A DNA stretch of 64,000 nucleotides from Branchiostoma floridae (Eukaryota > Chordata > Leptocardii > Amphioxiformes > Branchiostomatidae). The position numbers were made by a program, and so were the translations under genes. Location of the stretch: the NCBI RefSeq assembly GCF_000003815.2, contig NC_049989.1, forward strand, positions 4,747,141 to 4,811,140. The letters run 5' to 3'. The notes under the pieces are model-generated. The model worked only from the letters and a program-made list of their open reading frames with translations. It did no database searches and was not told the DNA's origin. Positions 59,243 through 64,000 of the stretch are shown in pieces (within the stretch, counting starts at the first letter, position 1; every line of letters starts with the position of its first letter).

Positions 59243-61478
59243 TCAGCACTTTGAAGACTGGAGTAGTTTTTCATTAGGGATAATCCTTGTGCCATTTTCC
59301 AAGTAAACCATCCTTAAAGGTCCGTTTGGTTTGCTTGGTGGAATTTTCACAATTTTGGATCCAGGCGAGCCCGGGACTTTTTTAGGACTACTTGTATTTG
59401 CACCACTTGGAACCGACCCATTGGCCATGGAAGATCGTCTCTGCTCTTCTGCGATGAGCATGTCCACCTGTGCTGCTGCCAGCATGGTTTCCTCGCGTAT
59501 CTTGTCCTCTACTGACTGTTGGGATGGTCTCCGGGAGCTAGATGCACTACCGGTTGGAGTTGGGCGGCTGGGGTTGGTGTTGGGGACCACCTTGCTGTGT
59601 GGTGAGTTTGTGTGGGCTGCTGGTGCAGTAGGAGTGGCAGGATGGGAGTAAGCTGGGGGAGCGATGCTGGAACGAGGTGAGCTGGAGGTTGATGGGGGGT
59701 TGGAGGACAGGCTAGAACGAGGTGAGCCTGGGTAAGGAGGAGGGCCGATGCCCATTCTGGGGGGTCCCGGGTATGGTGGGAGTGGTTTTGACCTGGAGGT
59801 GCTCACAGGTCCATTGGAATGCTGACTTCCCCTTGATCGTATGGAGTTTGTGGGACTGTCTGGTGCTGTAGGTTTATTTGCCGGAGGATTGGCCATATTG
59901 TCCATTTCTATTGCCTCCTTTGGTTTCCCCTTGTTGGGAGGTTTCATTTTGTCTGGAGGAGAGGAAAAATATTGCCGAAGCTTTGCGAATGCTGGACTCT
60001 GATTCGGTAAGCTGTTTGTCGCGGGAGGCCTTGGTTTGATGTATGCTGGCGTAGCAGGCGATACAACGCTTTCCGCTGGTGGTTTGGAACGAGTCTCTTC
60101 TGATGGGGCCTTCCTGTCTTCCTTTGACCTGTGCGACCGTCTCTCATGCTTCCCTCCCTCTGATCTGTGAGACCTAGAGGAATGTTTGCTGGATTTGCTA
60201 GAATTTTTGTCCACGTCAACCGTCTTTGCGGTGATTTCCGGAGTTCTTCGAGGGCTCCTGTCCACGATGTGGCACGAGTACGGAGAGCTCGGGTACTTCA
60301 TCATACGTCTGGTAGGGGTCGATGACCCATCCTCTCCACTACTGGACACGTTAGAGTCGGAGAGGTCAGACGGACGACTGCTTCTACTGATGTTGTCATA
60401 AAGAGGAGATTCCGTCCTCAGGGGCGAAGGTTTGGGGGGTATGTCTGGTTTAGGAGGAATCTGAGGCGGAGAGTTGTCAGAGAGTGAGGACGATTTCCTC
60501 GGAGGAGGGGTGGGCTTCTGACTGGGCTGTCTCCTCTGGTTCATCGCAGCCTCTCTCCTTCCCATCATCTGCTGGGCCAGCAGCTTCTGCTGAGTCTCGA
60601 ACTTGGATATTCTCTGCATTTTCTCCACGGCAAGTCTGTAGGTTTCCACATCCTGCAGGACCTTCTCTGCTAGTGATACGCTTCCCTCTCCCGCTCCCTG
60701 GGGAGTCTGTTTCTCTCCAACAGGAGAAGGTGTCGGGCTGGGAGCAGGGGAAATCTGAACATCGCCTCCTGCTCGAGAGTCTTCCACAAGAGTTGACGAT
60801 GAAGTCGTTGAAGCCGTCGAGTGTTTGCTACTTCCCGAGGCACGCAGATTCCATGAGGGCTTGTCCCCATCTTCGTTGGCCTGAGAAGAATTGATGCTTA
60901 ACGAATCAGAGTCCCTTTTGGGAAAGCCAGGGCCAACTTCCGGGAAGTACCCCTGGGTAGGGCCCATTTCAAACAGGCTTTTGCGACCGTGGGGACGCGA
61001 CCGTCTTCTCGGTGGGGTGGGGGGGTTTACATCCTTCTTTCCTGACGTCACTGGGGAATCTGTTTCTGATGACTCTTTGTTTCCTGAAACTCTTTGGTCA
61101 TTTACTGTTGTATCTACCACTGATGTCTGTGGAGAAGGTTTGTTTATGGGAGAGTCTCTCTCTGCCTCCAGACGAGATTTTGCGAGCGGCGTCGATGTCA
61201 TGTCAGATGGAAGATGCCTCACATGGGAAGCTGTACTCTTGGGTGTCTCCCCAAATTGCGGGGAATTCCCACCATTTGGTAGCCTATCTGACACTGCCGC
61301 TTCAGGCGATGCACGTGCCATGTCAGTTTCTATAAGGCTGGATTTCAGGTCGTACTCCTGTGGTCGTACAGATGCAGGAGGCCACTGGGGAAGCCTGGAG
61401 GGTGTCTCACTGCTGTTGGTCTGGCTGGGAGTTCGGTCGGCATGGCTGTCCATGCTGGGAATGCCATAGGAGGAGACA
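59243..61478 (-). CDS. TTC28: TTC28 terminal exon, disordered Pro/Ser-rich tail
   Basis: A single 2236-nt exon encoding the last 744 residues. It is low in hydrophobic residues and rich in Ser, Pro and basic residues. Counting from the Met at 61453, a helix or coiled coil is likely at about 260-308 (EKVLQDVETYRLAVEKMQ onward). PxxP clusters at about 311-345 (PTPPPRK, PPKPDIPPKP) are possible SH3 ligands, and a Ser/Arg/His-rich basic stretch spans about 416-450. The final segment MVYLENGTRII with NEKLLQ is the only ordered-looking end. Little function can be assigned. Confidence 0.85.
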
Positions 61479-63974
61479 CTGCAGAAAAATAAAGATGTCC
61501 TTGTAATAAAAACAGTTTTTCAACATACTGATGTCTGAGAAAAAACAAACACATAGAAAACGCAAAAAATGGCTTGCTTTTGATACACATGATCTTACTC
61601 TATCATAGACTGAGATACTTTAAGTGCTTTAAACATTTTGAACTGTTCTACTTTTGTCAGAAAATGTACTGCCTTGAAGAATCAGTCAAACACAGAAGAT
61701 TCCCAAGCCTCACCTGTAGAGAGAGGCCCAGCTCAGTCTCCTCTGGTCCCCTCCCTCCACCTGGGGGGTCGGGGAAAGTCCCTCTGATCTCTTTGGGATG
61801 GCAGGGACCGATGTACTCGACTGGGATGACGACAAGCTCTCCAAGGATGATGAACTGCCCAGGGTCAGGCTCTTTGGAGCCTCTGATGTGTCTGTAGTGT
61901 GGAGATAACAGATGCCAGCATTAACAAAAAAAGCAAAAATCATTGCCTAAAAGATTGGTTTCATGAAAAATATTTACGAAAAATAGTTACGATGATGTAT
62001 GATGTGGCAAACGTTAAGACATGTTATATGTAAACCAACAAAGTTATCCAAAAAGTTAAGTTGCCCCTGTGCCCATCTCCGCTTCTAAGGTGCAAGCACT
62101 ACAGCAGGGGGCTAGTCCAATGGTAGTGTAGTGTGTTTAGCTTCCATACTCTTCCTCTTAGCAGAGAAAGAAGTATGTACCATCTTTTAAGAGTCTTTGG
62201 TATGACCTGGCTACAGCATCCAGTCTTCCTTGGTGGTATCACATTCACGTACTGACCTGTCTGCACAGGCCTTGATACCATGTCTGTACTTTCTGGAAAG
62301 GTAACTCAAAGACTTACCAAAGATGGCCAGGAGTGCAGACAGAGCAAACTGGAGGTTCCTCTTGTTGGCATGTTTGCCTGTCCTCATGGTCACCTCATCC
62401 TTCCCAACTTCCATCAAATCAAAACCTAGTCAGGACAAACAAACATGAGATAAGTCAGATCATTGTCAGATAAATACAGTTTGTTGTATTTTGTATGGAT
62501 CAAAAGGTATCTAAATAGTTGCCAAAAAACATCACAGCAATTGTCTGAACGTACCAATCGAGGCCAGCAGTTCATGGCAGCCCCCCACCCTCCAGAGCCG
62601 TACATTGATGGGGACCTGGACGCTGTCTTTGGTGGTCAGTTGTGACAGGACTGACTGGAGCTGTGGGAAAGGAACATTTATCATTGTGTAATCACAAAAT
62701 ATCTGCAAATTCAATGCACAAATGTAAGTGTATCTTCATGACAAAATTACAACTTGTTACTTACCAATCCAATGTCAACAGATATAATAAAATGTTTTAA
62801 AAAAGAGTTGAACCATGAAGTGAGGACATTTTACTGAATATTGAATTTTCTCACCAGTTTGATGAGAGCTTCGCCTGCCTCTGGAGCTGACACAAGTTTG
62901 GAGAGGGCAGCCAGAGAGTTTGGTGGTAAACCTGTGGAGACATAGAAACAACATTATGATATCAAATGTTTGTGGAAAAAACGTAGGCAATCTTTCAATC
63001 CTTAGGTTATTGCAAGTTAAAACAGCAACAGTTATCACACAAATACAAATCATGTAAGTCGTGTATCTTAGAGCAAATGAAGACCAATGTCTATGTTGTA
63101 CGTGAAGTTTTGAAAAGGGAACAACCATGAAATGTCAATTTTATGTAACATTTTGAGAAAACTGTACATTAAAGCACTCTACTACCACTGTTACTCACCA
63201 AGCAATGCTTGCAGACTAGTACTGCACTGTGTCAGTCTATCCCCTGGGTCAGCCAATGGGAAGAAGACACTTGGTGGCAGCCCATTGGCCGCTGACTCGA
63301 AGTGGAAGCCCACAGATATCAGGAGGTTCTTCCATCCCCGGACAGGCCCCACCTTGTTCTCAATACTCTGCTGTGTGGTGTACATGGAGTTGTGGGGGCC
63401 ATGGTGGATTCTTTGTAAGGACTTCTCCACCTGAAGGTAAAGTTGTAGTACAGTGATAATCAGAACAGAGGTAGTTAACAACAATGAAAGAGGAAAGACA
63501 AGGCAGTGATGGCTTTATATCTTTGCTGCTTTGCAGTTCCATGTACGACCAGTAGATGGTGCTTTGGTATGGGGGGGCTGTTGGCTTTGGAAACCCCAAA
63601 AGAGAGTTATATTTGCTGGACAATCATTCCCTTTCACCTTCTTTATATAAACATCAGCCCAAAATTTGACCATCTTGTATGTCAATATAGACTAGTTGAA
63701 ATGGTTAATGCTACTTTGTTCCTGTACAGATCTTGCTTGTAAGAATGATACAACCTCTTTTCAATCTCCTTGCTTTACCACAATGTCAAGAAAGAAAGTG
63801 ACATACCAGGTGAAGTAGAACCCTCATTGCGTTCCGTGCTCTGTCTGGAGTCTGCAGGAGCTCCCCCAGCGCCTGGCCCATGAGCGCCGCCTTGCTGCTC
63901 AGCTTCACATCGCAGCCCACCAGCATGAAGCCGGCCCAGTTGGAGGGGTGGGAGAAGGGCTTGGTGTTTTGTAC
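59243..63974 (-). CDS. TTC28: TTC28-like protein, C-terminal seven exons (5' part outside window)
   Basis: Exons 63807-63974, 63199-63430, 62855-62931, 62555-62660, 62318-62425, 61714-61891 and 59243-61478, all GT-AG with matching phases, coding for 1034 residues. Vertebrate TTC28 is a very large tetratricopeptide protein with a CHAT domain, linked to midbody and spindle function. The TPR array and main CHAT domain should lie right of the window. The identity rests on the segments SNWAGFMLVG.DVKLSSK, VEKSLQRI, MYTTQQSIENKVG, ADPGDRLTQCSTSLQALLG, LWRVGGCHE and SSSSLESL, which follow the order of the vertebrate protein as I recall it. The gene is convergent with PEMT. Confidence 0.85.
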
Positions 63975-64000
63975 CTACGGGATGAAAAAACACAACAACT

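Overview
The window looks like nuclear DNA of an invertebrate chordate, most likely a lancelet (Branchiostoma). The grounds are intron-rich single-copy orthologues of chordate genes, short GT-AG introns of about 0.2-2 kb, moderate GC, two 100-base N gaps, and a very high load of small terminal-inverted-repeat elements (MITEs). The species is an inference; no sequence tag names it.

Layout, left to right. (1) 1-15.1 kb: the first three coding exons of a Rho-family GTPase on the minus strand (RhoF/RhoD-like), split by introns of 4.4 and 8.5 kb that hold only repeats; its 3' exons lie left of the window. (2) 15.3-23.7 kb: intergenic, with GC-rich sequence near the Rho 5' end and a 2.5-kb element with 28-bp inverted ends and C/G-run subterminal repeats. 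(3) 24.7-45.9 kb: a complete 32-exon unconventional class I myosin gene on the minus strand, 1033 codons plus stop, orthologous to vertebrate MYO1C/MYO1H. I resolved every exon and the reading frame closes across all junctions. (4) 45.9-54.6 kb: probable 5' UTR intron of that myosin, containing a hAT MITE nested inside a Harbinger-like MITE. (5) 55.7-57.2 kb: three coding exons of phosphatidylethanolamine N-methyltransferase (PEMT) on the plus strand, probably head-to-head with the myosin 5' exon. (6) 59.2-64.0 kb: the last seven coding exons of a TTC28 orthologue on the minus strand, convergent with PEMT; the two genes appear to share an interlocked poly(A) signal at about 58.19 kb.

The genes serve separate cell functions: Rho signalling to actin, a membrane-linked myosin I motor, phosphatidylcholine synthesis in the ER, and a large TPR/CHAT cytoskeleton-associated protein. 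They do not form an operon-like system. I found no protein-coding transposon, no CRISPR array, no rRNA and no intact tRNA. The unusual content is (a) the repeat landscape: several MITE families with readable target-site duplications, a nested insertion and a dispersed 16-bp motif in one intron; (b) two partial exon duplications inside the myosin gene; (c) changed residues at the family's SAM-binding motifs in PEMT; and (d) the compact gene borders on either side of PEMT.
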